Assembly: GCF_017377735.1 (NCBI RefSeq)
Contig: NZ_JAFVMH010000007.1
Span: forward strand, 124,001 to 188,000
Origin: Acetobacter garciniae
GTDB taxonomy: Bacteria; Pseudomonadota; Alphaproteobacteria; Acetobacterales; Acetobacteraceae
DNA length: 64,000 bases
Direction: 5' to 3'
Shown: piece by piece, positions 8,344 to 16,554 of the stretch
Layout of the letters: each line of letters begins with the position of its first letter
Position numbering within the stretch: the first letter of the stretch is position 1
Translations under genes and position numbers: made by a program
Notes under the pieces: model-generated
Database searches by the model: none
Told to the model about the DNA's origin: nothing
The model's input: only the letters and a program-made list of their open reading frames with translations

Positions 8344-9633
8344 TTAGAGACGGTCGGAAATCGCATGCACGGCAACCGATCCGTGGGCGTACATGTGTTC
8401 ATGCAGCCCACGCCGGGGCACGGACGCGGTGGGGGTTACGGGCAGGGGCATGTCGGCGTCCGTCAGGTCGCCGCAGATCCGGCGGGCCAGCACGCGGCCG
8501 AACGCGGTACCGGTGGAAATACCGCGCCCGTTATAGCCGCTCAGCGACAGCACGGTGTCATCGAACTTGTGGTAGCGGGGCACGGAATCGGTGGTCATGC
8601 CGATGGTGCCGTACCATTCGCTCTCGAAGCCGACATGCGCCAGTTCGGGGTAGAGCTTGGCCAGAATCCGGCGCGACCAGTCATGGTGCACCTTGCGCGC
8701 CACACCCTTGAGCGCGCCGATACTGCCCACGATCAGCCGCCCCGCCTGATCCAGGCGGAAGGAGGTCAGCACTTCGCGCGTGTCCCATGCGCCCTGGCGG
8801 TCGGGCAGCACGCGGGAAAGCTGGTCGGCCGAAAGGGGGCGCGTGGCGAAGTTGAAATACGGCAGGGCGATCACTTCTTCGCGCAGGGCGGTCCAGGGGG
8901 CCGCCGTATAGGCGTTGGTGGCGACAATGACCCATTTGGCCCGCACGGTCCCGCCTGGCGTGCGCACGTGCCAGGTTTCGCCCACCTTTTCGGCCCCCGT
9001 CACGGCGGTTCTGGTGTAGATGGCGGCCCCCGCATCCTGCGCGGCACGGGCAAGCCCCCGCGCATAGGACAGCGGCTGGATGGTGCCCGCGCGTTCGTCC
9101 AGCAGCGCACCCAGATAAAGGCTGGTGCCGGTCTGGCGGCGGGTCTGCTGCGCGTCCAGCAGGCGCACAGGGGCCCCCAGGCGCTGCCACTGGCGTTCAC
9201 GCTCGGCCAGGGCTTTCATGCCCGCGGCATCGGGGGCGCAGTGCAGCGTGCCCGTGTGCTCGGCCTCGCAATCCAGGCCGAAGCGTTCGATGATCTTGAA
9301 CACCAGTTCCGGCCCGTGGCCCAGCAGGGTCAGCACGCGTGCGCCGTATTTGGGGCCCAGCGTCTCGAACACTTCGGAAGGCATGTTCCACAGGGCTGCG
9401 TTCACCAGCCCCACATTGCGGCCCGACCCGCCATAGCCGATAGCGTGCGATTCCAGCACCGCGACACTGCGCCCGGCAGAAGCCAGGTGCAGGGCGGCGG
9501 ACAGGCCGGTATAGCCCGCCCCCACCACAGCCACATCGACAGTGCTGTCTTGCGACAGGGGTGCGGTCAGGGGTGCCGGACAGGCACTTTGTCCCCATAA
9601 ACCGTGACTGCGAGGATCATCCGTAATGCTCAT
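8344..9633 (-). CDS. amaA: FAD-dependent oxidoreductase, L-pipecolate oxidase-like
   Basis: 429 residues from the ATG at 9633, which is preceded by GCGGAAAGC; the longer frame upstream has no support. The dinucleotide-binding motif is VAVVGAGYTGLSAALHLA (residues ~33-50), followed by GYGGSGRNVGLVNAAL, a typical DAO-family FAD-contact region. Near the C-terminus GYNGRGISTGTAFGRVLA is the second FAD-contact motif. Length and the opening DPRSHGLW resemble Pseudomonas AmaA, which oxidises L-pipecolate to piperideine-6-carboxylate, the substrate of the product of the next gene. Glycine oxidase and D-amino-acid dehydrogenase are related families. Pairing with an ALDH7 gene is the main argument for the pipecolate assignment. 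Confidence 0.78.
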   Translation of the reverse strand: MSITDDPRSHGLWGQSACPAPLTAPLSQDSTVDVAVVGAGYTGLSAALHLASAGRSVAVLESHAIGYGGSGRNVGLVNAALWNMPSEVFETLGPKYGARVLTLLGHGPELVFKIIERFGLDCEAEHTGTLHCAPDAAGMKALAERERQWQRLGAPVRLLDAQQTRRQTGTSLYLGALLDERAGTIQPLSYARGLARAAQDAGAAIYTRTAVTGAEKVGETWHVRTPGGTVRAKWVIVATNAYTAAPWTALREEVIALPYFNFATRPLSADQLSRVLPDRQGAWDTREVLTSFRLDQAGRLIVGSIGALKGVARKVHHDWSRRILAKLYPELAHVGFESEWYGTIGMTTDSVPRYHKFDDTVLSLSGYNGRGISTGTAFGRVLARRICGDLTDADMPLPVTPTASVPRRGLHEHMYAHGSVAVHAISDRL

Positions 9634-9828
9634 TGCTTTCCGCCACGTTCCTATTGTCAGACACAAACCACAAAGAAAGGGCCTGCCACAAGGGACAGGG
9701 CCCGCACGGATGGCCACCACGCCGCCACCCCCGTTCCCTGCCACCGCCCGCACGCAGCCGGGGCAAGGGGAGTCATGACAGGCAGCTTCGCCCAGACTGT
9801 TCTTTGTGCAAAACAATGTTCACCCATG

Positions 9829-9853
9829 AGGTCATTCCATTTTGGAATGACCT
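9829..9853. promoter_or_regulatory. Perfect 25-bp palindrome upstream of amaA, candidate operator
   Basis: AGGTCATTCCA (9829-9839) and TGGAATGACCT (9843-9853) are exact inverted repeats around TTT. There is no T-run after the hairpin on either strand, so a terminator is unlikely. It sits in the 324-base gap (9634-9957) between the permease stop and amaA, about 195 bases before the amaA start. A dimeric regulator site is inferred. The rest of the gap shows no gene. Confidence 0.6.
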
Positions 9854-9957
9854 GCCGGGGCGTGGTCGGCAACGGCCCGCAAGATGACCGTAAGCAGACC
9901 CGCAAATGCGCCCTGGCGCGCCGGGACGGGAGCCGGCAAGGGGCCTGAGCGTGCGCC

Positions 9958-11571
9958 CTATCGCGCGCCGATGGTGGCGCGCACCGCATCGGCCTGGGCG
10001 TGAAGGATCACTTCCTCCTCATCCGCAAGGCCTGTGTCGCGGTGCGATGTCCGAATCCCGATGGCGTAGATCGCCCAGGCGAACAGGGCCACGGCCACGT
10101 CATCCACCGGGTGGGGAATGAGGGCGATCCCTTCGAACGAGCCCAGGCGCGAAAAGACCAGAAGCCCCGCGAAATAGGCGATCACCCAGCCGCAACTGCG
10201 CAGGTCTTCGCGGCAGTCGATCTTTTGCACGAAATGGCGCACCAGCACCGAGCCCGCGATAAAGACAAGCTGGAGGCTGAGCAGCCAGGACAGGATGGTC
10301 CAGCCCGACCAGAAAATGATCAGTGTGGCGACAATGAACGCCACCGGGCCGACAAAGCCCATGAACGGCACCTGGAACGGCCGCGCCAGTTCGGGGTTGC
10401 TGCGCCGCAGGGCCCCGGCGGCCACGGGGGTGAAGGTGTAGCTCATGACCAGGGCGGAAGACACGACGCCGATCAGCGCATCCCATGACGGGAAGGGCAG
10501 CATCCAGAACACGCTCAGCCCGAAGGTCAGCATCACGGCGCGGCGGGGGCTGTTGGTCTTGGGGTCCAGCTTGGCGAACCAGGAACTGAACGTGCCGGTC
10601 TGCGCCCAGGCGAACAGCACGCGCGAACACGACCCCATGTAGATATTGCCCGTGCCGGAGGGGGAGATAATGGCGTCCAGCACCACGCACGACGCCAGCC
10701 AGCCCAGGCCCAGCATGACAGCCAGGTCATGGAACGGCAGGGACAGCGAACGGTTCACACCGCTCCAGCCATTCGTCAGCAGGTCGGGGGGCACGCTGCC
10801 GACGAAGACGAACTGCAACAGCACATAGACCAGCGCCGCCATGACCACCGACAGGATCAGCGCAAGTGGAATGGTGCGTTGCGGGTCCTTGGCTTCCCCC
10901 GCCACGGCCACGATGGGGGTCAGCCCCAGATAGGCGAAAATGATGCCGCCGGTGGAAATCGCGGTCTCCAGGCTCTGCCAGCCATGGGGGGCAAAGCCGT
11001 GGCTGTGGAAGTTGTCGCCCCGCACATACATGAACAGGCACACGATCACGAGCGTGGGCACCACGAACTTGAAGATGGTGATGATGTTGTTGAAGACGGC
11101 GAACGTCTTGACGGTGGACATGTTCAGCTTGGCCATGAAGCACAGGGCCGCGAACTGCACGAACCAGCCCAGCAGCGTGGGGTCACCCGCGACATTGCGC
11201 GTCAGCCCCGGAATCCACGATCCGGCATATTGACGGGCGGCGACAATTTCCACCGAGGTCAGGCTGGAATAGGCGATGACCGTAATGAACCCGAGCAGGG
11301 AGCCCAGCAGCGGCCCATGCGCATAGGCCGGGTAGCGCACGATGCCGCCCGCCTTGGGCAGGGCCGCCGAAAGTTCGCAATACACCAGCCCCAGAAAGAA
11401 GACCGCAACACCCCCCGCCAGCCATGAAAAGATACTGGCAGGCCCGGCCAGGGCCGCCACATGCGATGCGGCGAACAGCCACCCCGACCCGAACATGGAC
11501 CCGAAACCAAGCAGGGTCAGGTCCACCAGGGACAGGGACCGCTTGAAGGATACTTCCTGCGATTGCTGCAT
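9958..11571 (-). CDS. APC-family amino acid permease
   Basis: 537 residues from the ATG at 11571, preceded by GAGGTGTCGGTA. The N-terminal LLGFGSMFGSGWLFAAS is the APC substrate-binding helix-1 region (the GS/GSGW loop), followed by about 12 hydrophobic segments. The family imports amino acids or related amines by proton or sodium coupling. It is a paralogue of the second APC permease at about 22.6-24.1 kb: both share GSGWLFAAS, YCEL-AALPK-GG-VRYP and VEIVAARQYA-type stretches. It lies upstream of amaA in the same direction and divergent from the hydroxyproline-epimerase-like gene, which points to uptake of an imino or amino acid used by these enzymes. Confidence 0.9.
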   Translation of the reverse strand: MQQSQEVSFKRSLSLVDLTLLGFGSMFGSGWLFAASHVAALAGPASIFSWLAGGVAVFFLGLVYCELSAALPKAGGIVRYPAYAHGPLLGSLLGFITVIAYSSLTSVEIVAARQYAGSWIPGLTRNVAGDPTLLGWFVQFAALCFMAKLNMSTVKTFAVFNNIITIFKFVVPTLVIVCLFMYVRGDNFHSHGFAPHGWQSLETAISTGGIIFAYLGLTPIVAVAGEAKDPQRTIPLALILSVVMAALVYVLLQFVFVGSVPPDLLTNGWSGVNRSLSLPFHDLAVMLGLGWLASCVVLDAIISPSGTGNIYMGSCSRVLFAWAQTGTFSSWFAKLDPKTNSPRRAVMLTFGLSVFWMLPFPSWDALIGVVSSALVMSYTFTPVAAGALRRSNPELARPFQVPFMGFVGPVAFIVATLIIFWSGWTILSWLLSLQLVFIAGSVLVRHFVQKIDCREDLRSCGWVIAYFAGLLVFSRLGSFEGIALIPHPVDDVAVALFAWAIYAIGIRTSHRDTGLADEEEVILHAQADAVRATIGAR

Positions 11572-11747
11572 TACCGACACCTCATTCCTCAACGTCCCCC
11601 CGCGCGCGGCACGCCACACGGCGTTTTTACTCCGGCGCGTTCTGCCACAGAACACGCGCGCGAGGCCACCCCCACGTCAGCGTGGTGGGGGGTGGTGCTG
11701 TCTGTTTTCCGGCCGGGTGAATTTTCCTTCCGGTTTAATTTCGTTTA

Positions 11748-11757
11748 TCGTATACGA
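11748..11757. promoter_or_regulatory. Palindrome TCGTATACGA in a divergent promoter region, candidate GntR operator
   Basis: A perfect 10-bp palindrome in an AT-richer part of the 313-base region (11572-11884) between the divergent permease and epimerase genes. Sites with a central GTATAC are common for FCD-type GntR regulators, and such a regulator is encoded at 12978-13817. Binding is an inference. The rest of the gap has no gene. Confidence 0.5.
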
Positions 11758-11884
11758 ATCGTTATCGAAATCAAGACGCGGGCGTGCCGCGGAAAAACCG
11801 GCAGGACCAAAGGGCGGCGGCAGGCCGCACCCTACCCCGTCCGGGCAGCCCCGCAACACCCACCCCCAACGCAAGGACAAAACT

Positions 11885-12889
11885 GTGCGCCATACATTTT
11901 TTTGCGTCGACGGACACACGGCTGGCAATCCCGTTCGCCTTGTGGCGGGTGGGGCACCCCTGCTGGCCGGTTCGTCCATGAGCGAGAGACGCCAGGATTT
12001 TCTCAACCGTTTCGACTGGATCCGCACCGGGCTGTGCTTCGAACCGCGCGGCCATGACATGATGAGCGGCGGCTTTCTCTACCCCCCCACGCGCGAAGAC
12101 ACGGATGGCGGCATCCTGTTCATCGAAACCAGCGGTTGCCTGCCCATGTGCGGGCACGGCACGATCGGGCTTGTCACCTTCGCGCTGGAAAACGGGCTGC
12201 TGACCCCGCGCACGCCGGGCAGCCTGAAGCTGGAAGTGCCCGCCGGCATCATCGACATCACCTACACGACCGAAGGCAAGCGCGTCAGCAGCGTGACCAT
12301 CCGCAACGTGCCGGCCTGGGTCGCCAAGACGGGGATCGAGATCGACGTGCCCGGCTTCGGCCCGCTGACTGTCGATGTGTCCTATGGCGGCAATTTCTAC
12401 GCCATTGTGGAACCGCAGGGGCCGTACACGACGCTGGACGCGCTGGGGGCGCGCAAGATCCTTGAACTCAGCCCCATCATCCGCGAACTGGTGCGCGAGA
12501 AATATACCCCCGTCCACCCGCTGGATTCCACCATTGCCGGGGTCAGCCACGTTCTGTGGGCCGAACCGGGGGCCAACCCGGCCACACAGGGCCGAAACGC
12601 CGTTTTCTATGGCGACAAGGCCATAGACCGCAGCCCCTGCGGCACCGGCACATCGGCCCGGCTGGCGCATTTGTGGCACAAGGGCATCGTGCGGGAAGGC
12701 CAGGCCGAACCCTTTACGCATCAGAGCTATATCAAAAGCGAGTTCAAGGGGCAGATTGGCGGCACCACCACGGTGGGCGACACGCCCGCCATTATCCCGC
12801 TCATTACCGGCTCGGCCATTGCCACGGGGTTCAACACGATCTGGATCGACCGCGACGACCGGTTCTGGCAGGGCTTTCAGGTTACCTGA
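11885..12889 (+). CDS. Proline racemase-family enzyme, probable 4-hydroxyproline 2-epimerase
   Basis: 334 residues using the GTG at 11885, which has AAGGA seven bases upstream and gives the typical family start RHTFFCVDGHTAGNPVR. Both catalytic cysteines are present: MCGHGTIG (residue ~90) and DRSPCGTGTSARLA (~255). That excludes the dehydratase branch, where the first is Thr. The family acts without cofactor, by two-base proton transfer, to interconvert L- and D-forms, most often trans-4-hydroxy-L-proline and cis-4-hydroxy-D-proline. Neighbours are an APC permease, a DAO-type oxidase, an aldehyde dehydrogenase and a GntR regulator, as in hydroxyproline loci. The DapA-family deaminase of the standard route is not in the window, so another cyclic imino acid such as pipecolate is possible. 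Confidence 0.85.
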   Translation: MRHTFFCVDGHTAGNPVRLVAGGAPLLAGSSMSERRQDFLNRFDWIRTGLCFEPRGHDMMSGGFLYPPTREDTDGGILFIETSGCLPMCGHGTIGLVTFALENGLLTPRTPGSLKLEVPAGIIDITYTTEGKRVSSVTIRNVPAWVAKTGIEIDVPGFGPLTVDVSYGGNFYAIVEPQGPYTTLDALGARKILELSPIIRELVREKYTPVHPLDSTIAGVSHVLWAEPGANPATQGRNAVFYGDKAIDRSPCGTGTSARLAHLWHKGIVREGQAEPFTHQSYIKSEFKGQIGGTTTVGDTPAIIPLITGSAIATGFNTIWIDRDDRFWQGFQVT

Positions 12890-12905
12890 AAGCATGCGTG
12901 CCCAC

Positions 12906-12937
12906 GCATGTTCCCCGCACAGGATCGGGGAACATGC
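12906..12937. other. Perfect 12-bp hairpin between the epimerase and gntR genes
   Basis: GCATGTTCCCCG (12906-12917) pairs exactly with CGGGGAACATGC (12926-12937) over an 8-base loop. There is no T-run after it. It could reduce read-through into gntR or protect the upstream mRNA end. Confidence 0.5.
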
Positions 12938-12977
12938 CCGGAAAAACCGGAGACTTTGATAAAAGAGGCATTGCGCC

Positions 12978-13817
12978 ATGAACCGCCAGCGACCGCGCAC
13001 CTCCCCCGCCACCGCCGCAAGCCAGCCCCTGACAGACCGGCCCGAAACCACGGGTGCGACCGCGGGTACGACGGGTGGCGCAATCGGGGGCAAGGGTGCG
13101 GGCGGGGCGGCAAACGGGGCGGCGCCAGTCGATGGCGGGCGGCCAAAAGCCGCCAATGCGGGGCTGCTCAATACCCGATCACTCGCTGACCAGCTTTTTT
13201 ACCTCCTGCGCGCCCGCATTGTCTCGGGCGAACTGGCGCATGGCGAACCCATCCGCCAGGACACGCTGGCGGCGGAATTCGGCATCAGCAAGATCCCCCT
13301 GCGCGAAGCCCTGGCCCGGCTGGAACAGGACGGGCTTGTCGCATCCTATGTCAACCGGGGCTTTGTCGTTACCGCCATGACGCTGGCCGAAGCGGATGAA
13401 GTCTTTACCCTGCGCGCCAAGCTGGAACCCGATGCCGCCGTGGCAGGCTGCATGCAGGCCACCGAGGCCGACCACCACCGCGCGCGTGAGGCATTTGCCG
13501 CGTTCAGCACCGCTCCGGTCGGGGAAAGGGCCGAGCGCAACAGGGCTTTTCACCTCAGCCTGATCCGCCCCGGCGTGGGGGAACTGACCTACCGGCTGGT
13601 GGAACGCCTGAACGTGATCGCCGAACGCTACGTGCTGTTCCACCTGGCCCCGCCCAGCCGCCCGCAGACAGCCAATGCCGAACACCAGAACCTGCTCGAT
13701 CTGTGGCTGAACCGGCAGGAACACGACCTGGCCAGCTTCGCCCGCACCCATATCGAGGCGACACACCAGGACCTGCTGCGCGATATGCAGGCACGGATTG
13801 CGACCACGGCGCGCTGA
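12978..13817 (+). CDS. GntR-family regulator, FCD type
   Basis: 279 residues. After an unusual Gly/Ala-rich N-terminal stretch of about 65 residues, the winged helix is seen in SLADQLFYLLRARIVSGEL, LAAEFGISKIPLREALARL and the wing SYVNRGFVV (residues ~67-135). The C-terminal FCD ligand domain has helices with the usual metal-site histidines (NRAFHLSLI, ANAEHQNLL, RTHIEATHQDLL). FCD regulators respond to small carboxylates or amino acids. It is 88 bases downstream of the epimerase, so the epimerase and neighbouring permease are the likely targets. The N-terminal extension may be an annotation artefact, but no later start with a good ribosome site was found. Confidence 0.9.
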   Translation: MNRQRPRTSPATAASQPLTDRPETTGATAGTTGGAIGGKGAGGAANGAAPVDGGRPKAANAGLLNTRSLADQLFYLLRARIVSGELAHGEPIRQDTLAAEFGISKIPLREALARLEQDGLVASYVNRGFVVTAMTLAEADEVFTLRAKLEPDAAVAGCMQATEADHHRAREAFAAFSTAPVGERAERNRAFHLSLIRPGVGELTYRLVERLNVIAERYVLFHLAPPSRPQTANAEHQNLLDLWLNRQEHDLASFARTHIEATHQDLLRDMQARIATTAR

Positions 13818-13833
13818 ACGCTGCTTTTTCAAA

Positions 13834-13885
13834 AGTGATTTTTTATTTAAAGCTTTTTACAAAAAGCTTTACCAAAAAATTTTAT
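13834..13885. repeat. Degraded copy of the 84-bp intergenic repeat
   Basis: AT-rich segment between convergent genes. It contains the perfect stem AAAGCTTTTT (13849-13858) and AAAAAGCTTT (13861-13870) and then ACCAAAAAATTTTAT, matching one half of the full copies at 15248, 31825 and 49384. The GTCGCC hairpin of the other half is missing. Confidence 0.6.
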
Positions 13886-13903
13886 TCGTTTTCTGTTCTG
13901 GCT

Positions 13904-14617
13904 TTAACAGGCAGGTTCGCGTACTGTCAGTAACTGTTCGTAAAATCCGCCTATCTGTTTTTCCCGGTCCACAAGGTGAATTTCCAGAATCCAGTGCAGG
14001 GCCCGCCCGCTGGCATCGACCCCGCGCAGGCGTGTCGTGCTGCCCGGCATGATATAGGAGGCCACCCGGTCCCCCGGTATGGTTTCATGCGGGAAATCCC
14101 CCACCAGATGCCCGGCAATGGAACCGCCAAAGCGCCACCCCGCCCGCTCGGCCGCCGCACAGGCGCGGGCGTACAGTTCCTCCCCCGTGATGTCGGGATG
14201 GGCGTCGAATTCCGCGCTGACCTGATCGAACACGGGAGCCAGCGAATCGCGCAGGCGCAGCTTGTCGGGGTCGTTCCCCAGAACGAAGGTCCGGCCGAAA
14301 TCGGCCTCCCACTGGTCGAAAATGGGGCCCAGATCGACGAACAGGATATCGTCCGGGGCGATCATCCGGTCGGCAGGGTTTTCAACGTAAGGCAGCAGCG
14401 TATGCGGGCCCGAACGCACCACCCGCCGGTGCCAGTGGCTGGATACCCCGAAACGCGCTTCCGCCAGCGCGTAGATTTCCTCGCTCAGGGCGCTTTCCGT
14501 CACACCTGGGCGCACCAGTTCGCGCCCGATCGCCTCGAACAGGGCCACCGCCCTGTCCTGTGCGGCCAGCAGCGATGCGGCGCGGCGTGCGTCATCCGAA
14601 TGGGGTGTTGCGGTCAT
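13904..14617 (-). CDS. M24-family metallopeptidase-like protein (pita-bread fold)
   Basis: 237 residues from the ATG at 14617, preceded by GGGAGAG. Candidate metal ligands of the M24 family are in order: two Asp in VDLGPIFDQWEADFGRTF, His in GHLVGDFPHET, Glu in ILEIHLVD, and a final Glu in GGFYEQLL. The chain corresponds to the catalytic half only; the N-terminal domain of prolidase or creatinase enzymes is absent. Members cleave Xaa-Pro or N-terminal Met bonds or hydrolyse creatine-like C-N bonds; the substrate is not determined here. It is the last gene of the minus-strand run in the amino/imino-acid region, consistent with release of proline or related compounds, but this is only contextual. 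Confidence 0.8.
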   Translation of the reverse strand: MTATPHSDDARRAASLLAAQDRAVALFEAIGRELVRPGVTESALSEEIYALAEARFGVSSHWHRRVVRSGPHTLLPYVENPADRMIAPDDILFVDLGPIFDQWEADFGRTFVLGNDPDKLRLRDSLAPVFDQVSAEFDAHPDITGEELYARACAAAERAGWRFGGSIAGHLVGDFPHETIPGDRVASYIMPGSTTRLRGVDASGRALHWILEIHLVDREKQIGGFYEQLLTVREPAC

Positions 14618-14692
14618 GCGGGTTCTCTCCCTCTGTGCCGGAACATGCAAGCCCAACACGCACGCCCTGTCCAGCCCATGTCGGGCCGCCGG

Positions 14693-15181
14693 TCAGGGCG
14701 CGGAAGCCGCGTGCTGGATAATAACGGGAACCACGCTAAGCGGAAAATTCACGGAGCGGGCAATAAAGCACATGGCGTGCGCCTGCTGGTGCAACGCGGT
14801 CGCCTTGGCAGTATCGGACGTGGCGGAGATCGTCACCCGGGGGCGCAGTTCGACGGCGGTGAACTGGCCTGCCCCATCGGCCTGTTCCACCATGCTGCCT
14901 TCCGCTTCGTCCTCATACGCCAGCACGACCACACCCGCCTGCGCGCACAGGCCCAGATACCAGAGCTTGTGGCAGGCGGATAACGACGCCACCAGCAGTT
15001 CTTCAGGGTTCCAGCGGCTGGCATCCCCGCGAAAGGCCGGGTCCGATGACCCGTCAATAGGGGGCTTGCCTTCAGCCAGAATGACGTGATCGCGGCTGTA
15101 GCCCCGATACTGGGCCGTCCCCTCACCCGTATTGCCGGTCCATACCACCTTGACGGTATAAGTGTGCCGCTGCTCCGCCAT
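14693..15181 (-). CDS. OsmC-family peroxiredoxin-like protein
   Basis: 162 residues using the ATG at 15181, which has AGGGGA eight bases upstream; a longer frame exists but lacks a ribosome site. The two redox cysteines of the family are present: SLSACHKLWYL (about residue 72) and AHAMCFIARSVNFPL (about 140). OsmC proteins reduce organic hydroperoxides with these thiols in the cytoplasm. It lies between the oxidase operon and the M24 gene, with 75 bases to the latter, and behind a copy of the intergenic repeat. H2O2 formed by FAD oxidases upstream could explain its presence, but it may be independent. Confidence 0.9.
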   Translation of the reverse strand: MAEQRHTYTVKVVWTGNTGEGTAQYRGYSRDHVILAEGKPPIDGSSDPAFRGDASRWNPEELLVASLSACHKLWYLGLCAQAGVVVLAYEDEAEGSMVEQADGAGQFTAVELRPRVTISATSDTAKATALHQQAHAMCFIARSVNFPLSVVPVIIQHAASAP

Positions 15182-15247
15182 TGCCGTCTTCCCCTGAAAT
15201 GCCACAGACCATTCCAATAGCCGGTCCAGGAAACATCAGGTCAACAG

Positions 15248-15331
15248 ATAAAAGTTTTCGGGTGTCGCCTTTTTTAAAAAAGGCGACGTTCCTTGAAGCT
15301 TTCTGAAAAAAGCGCCACCAAAAACTTCTAT
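15248..15331. repeat. 84-bp intergenic repeat, copy B
   Basis: Ends are related inverted repeats (ATAAAAGTTTT... and ...CCAAAAACTTCTAT). Inside are a perfect 12-bp palindrome, GTCGCCTTTTTT (15264-15275) with AAAAAAGGCGAC (15276-15287), and a weaker AAGCTTTCTGAAAAAAGC stem. RNA of this element could fold as an outer stem with two hairpins. It lies between the FAD oxidoreductase and OsmC genes. Confidence 0.85.
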
Positions 15332-15342
15332 CATTCAGCCGT

Positions 15343-16551
15343 TCAGATCACCGCCTCTTCCACAAACGGTTCGCCCTTGACCACGCGGGCATAGCCCAGC
15401 GGGGACAGGTCGAGGGCGCGGTATTCCCCATAAACGATCTGCTCGGACAGCCCACGCCCGATGGCGGGGGATTGTTGCAGGCCATGACCGCTGAAGCCGT
15501 TGGCGAACAGGAAGTTCGTCACCACCGGATGGGGGCCGACGATCACATTATGGTCAAGCGTGCAGTAATCGTAATGCCCGGCCCAGGAACGAATGACCTT
15601 GAGCGCTTCGAACGCCGGAACACGCTCGGCCAGCACGGGCCAGATCTCGTTTTCGAACTCGTCATGGGCGACATCGAAATCGTCCGGGTCCACGGCAGGA
15701 TCGGGGTCGGGTTCGGTACCCATGAGGAAATACTGCCCCTCGGGCCGGAAGAACACGCCGCTGGGGTCGATGGTCAGCGGCACCTTGCCCGCCAGCCTGT
15801 CGCGGCAGTCCACCACGAACAGCGAACGCCGCCTGGGCTCGACCGGAATGACCAGCCCCGCCATGGCCGCCACCCGCGTGCCATGCGTGCCCGCCGCATT
15901 GACCATGACCCCGCAGGACACCGAAGCCCCGCTGCGCAGTTTGACCGCCGTTACGCGCTCGCCCGCGCGTTCAAGGCCTACGACCTCGTCCTCGATATAG
16001 GTCACGCCAAGCGCGCGCGCCTTGGCCCGCAGGCCGAACAACAGGCCGGTATTGTCGAACCAGCCTTCACCACTCAGCCCGTAGCTGCCCAGTTGCAGGT
16101 CATCGGCCATCAGCCACGGAAAACGCGCGCGCAGGTCATCCTGGCTTAAAAGCGCGGTTTCGGCCCCCAGATCGGTCTGGGTTTTCCAGTTCCGGCGCAG
16201 AATGGCCTCGGCCCGGTCGTTATTGGCCAGGAACAGATAGCCGTTTTCATGCAGGGCCAGGTCGGTCCCTTCCCCATCCACGGCCGAGATGGACTTGAAA
16301 TCGCGAATGAACTCCACCCCGAACATGGACATCTGCACGTTCAGCGGGTTGGAGAACTGGTGGCGGATGGAGCTTGAAGAGAGCGACGTGGCCGCCTTCT
16401 GGTAGGTCCAGTCCTTTTCGATGACCAGGATCGAGCCCTTGAAATCCGGATTGGACGCCAGGAAATACGCGGTGGCACTGCCAACGACGGCGCCCCCCAC
16501 GATCACGACATCATAAGCCGCCTGCAATCCTGAATTGGACATTTCCGACAT
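15343..16551 (-). CDS. FAD-dependent oxidoreductase, DAO family (sarcosine/dimethylglycine dehydrogenase-like)
   Basis: 402 residues. FAD-binding motif YDVVIVGGAVVGSATAYFLA (residues ~13-32), acid at the end of strand 2 in LVIEKD, and SLSSSSIRHQFSNPLN, which resembles the FAD-contact region of sarcosine oxidase/FOXRED1-like proteins. The C-terminal ANGFSGHGLQQSPAIGRGLSE is the second flavin motif. Such enzymes oxidise secondary or primary amino acids to imino acids and pass electrons to O2 or the respiratory chain. It is the fifth gene of the hyuA-hyuB-aminotransferase-udh-oxidase operon, separated from udh by only 3 bases. The substrate is unknown; an N-alkyl or cyclic amino acid set free by the hydantoinase-like enzyme would fit. 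Confidence 0.88.
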   Translation of the reverse strand: MSEMSNSGLQAAYDVVIVGGAVVGSATAYFLASNPDFKGSILVIEKDWTYQKAATSLSSSSIRHQFSNPLNVQMSMFGVEFIRDFKSISAVDGEGTDLALHENGYLFLANNDRAEAILRRNWKTQTDLGAETALLSQDDLRARFPWLMADDLQLGSYGLSGEGWFDNTGLLFGLRAKARALGVTYIEDEVVGLERAGERVTAVKLRSGASVSCGVMVNAAGTHGTRVAAMAGLVIPVEPRRRSLFVVDCRDRLAGKVPLTIDPSGVFFRPEGQYFLMGTEPDPDPAVDPDDFDVAHDEFENEIWPVLAERVPAFEALKVIRSWAGHYDYCTLDHNVIVGPHPVVTNFLFANGFSGHGLQQSPAIGRGLSEQIVYGEYRALDLSPLGYARVVKGEPFVEEAVI

Positions 16552-16554
16552 GGA

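Noticed and set aside
6691-9600. 969-residue plus-strand frame opposite amaA and amaB
   Set aside because: It lies antisense to two clear enzymes and has the composition expected from the GC-rich opposite strand (His/Gly/Arg-rich). No motif is visible.
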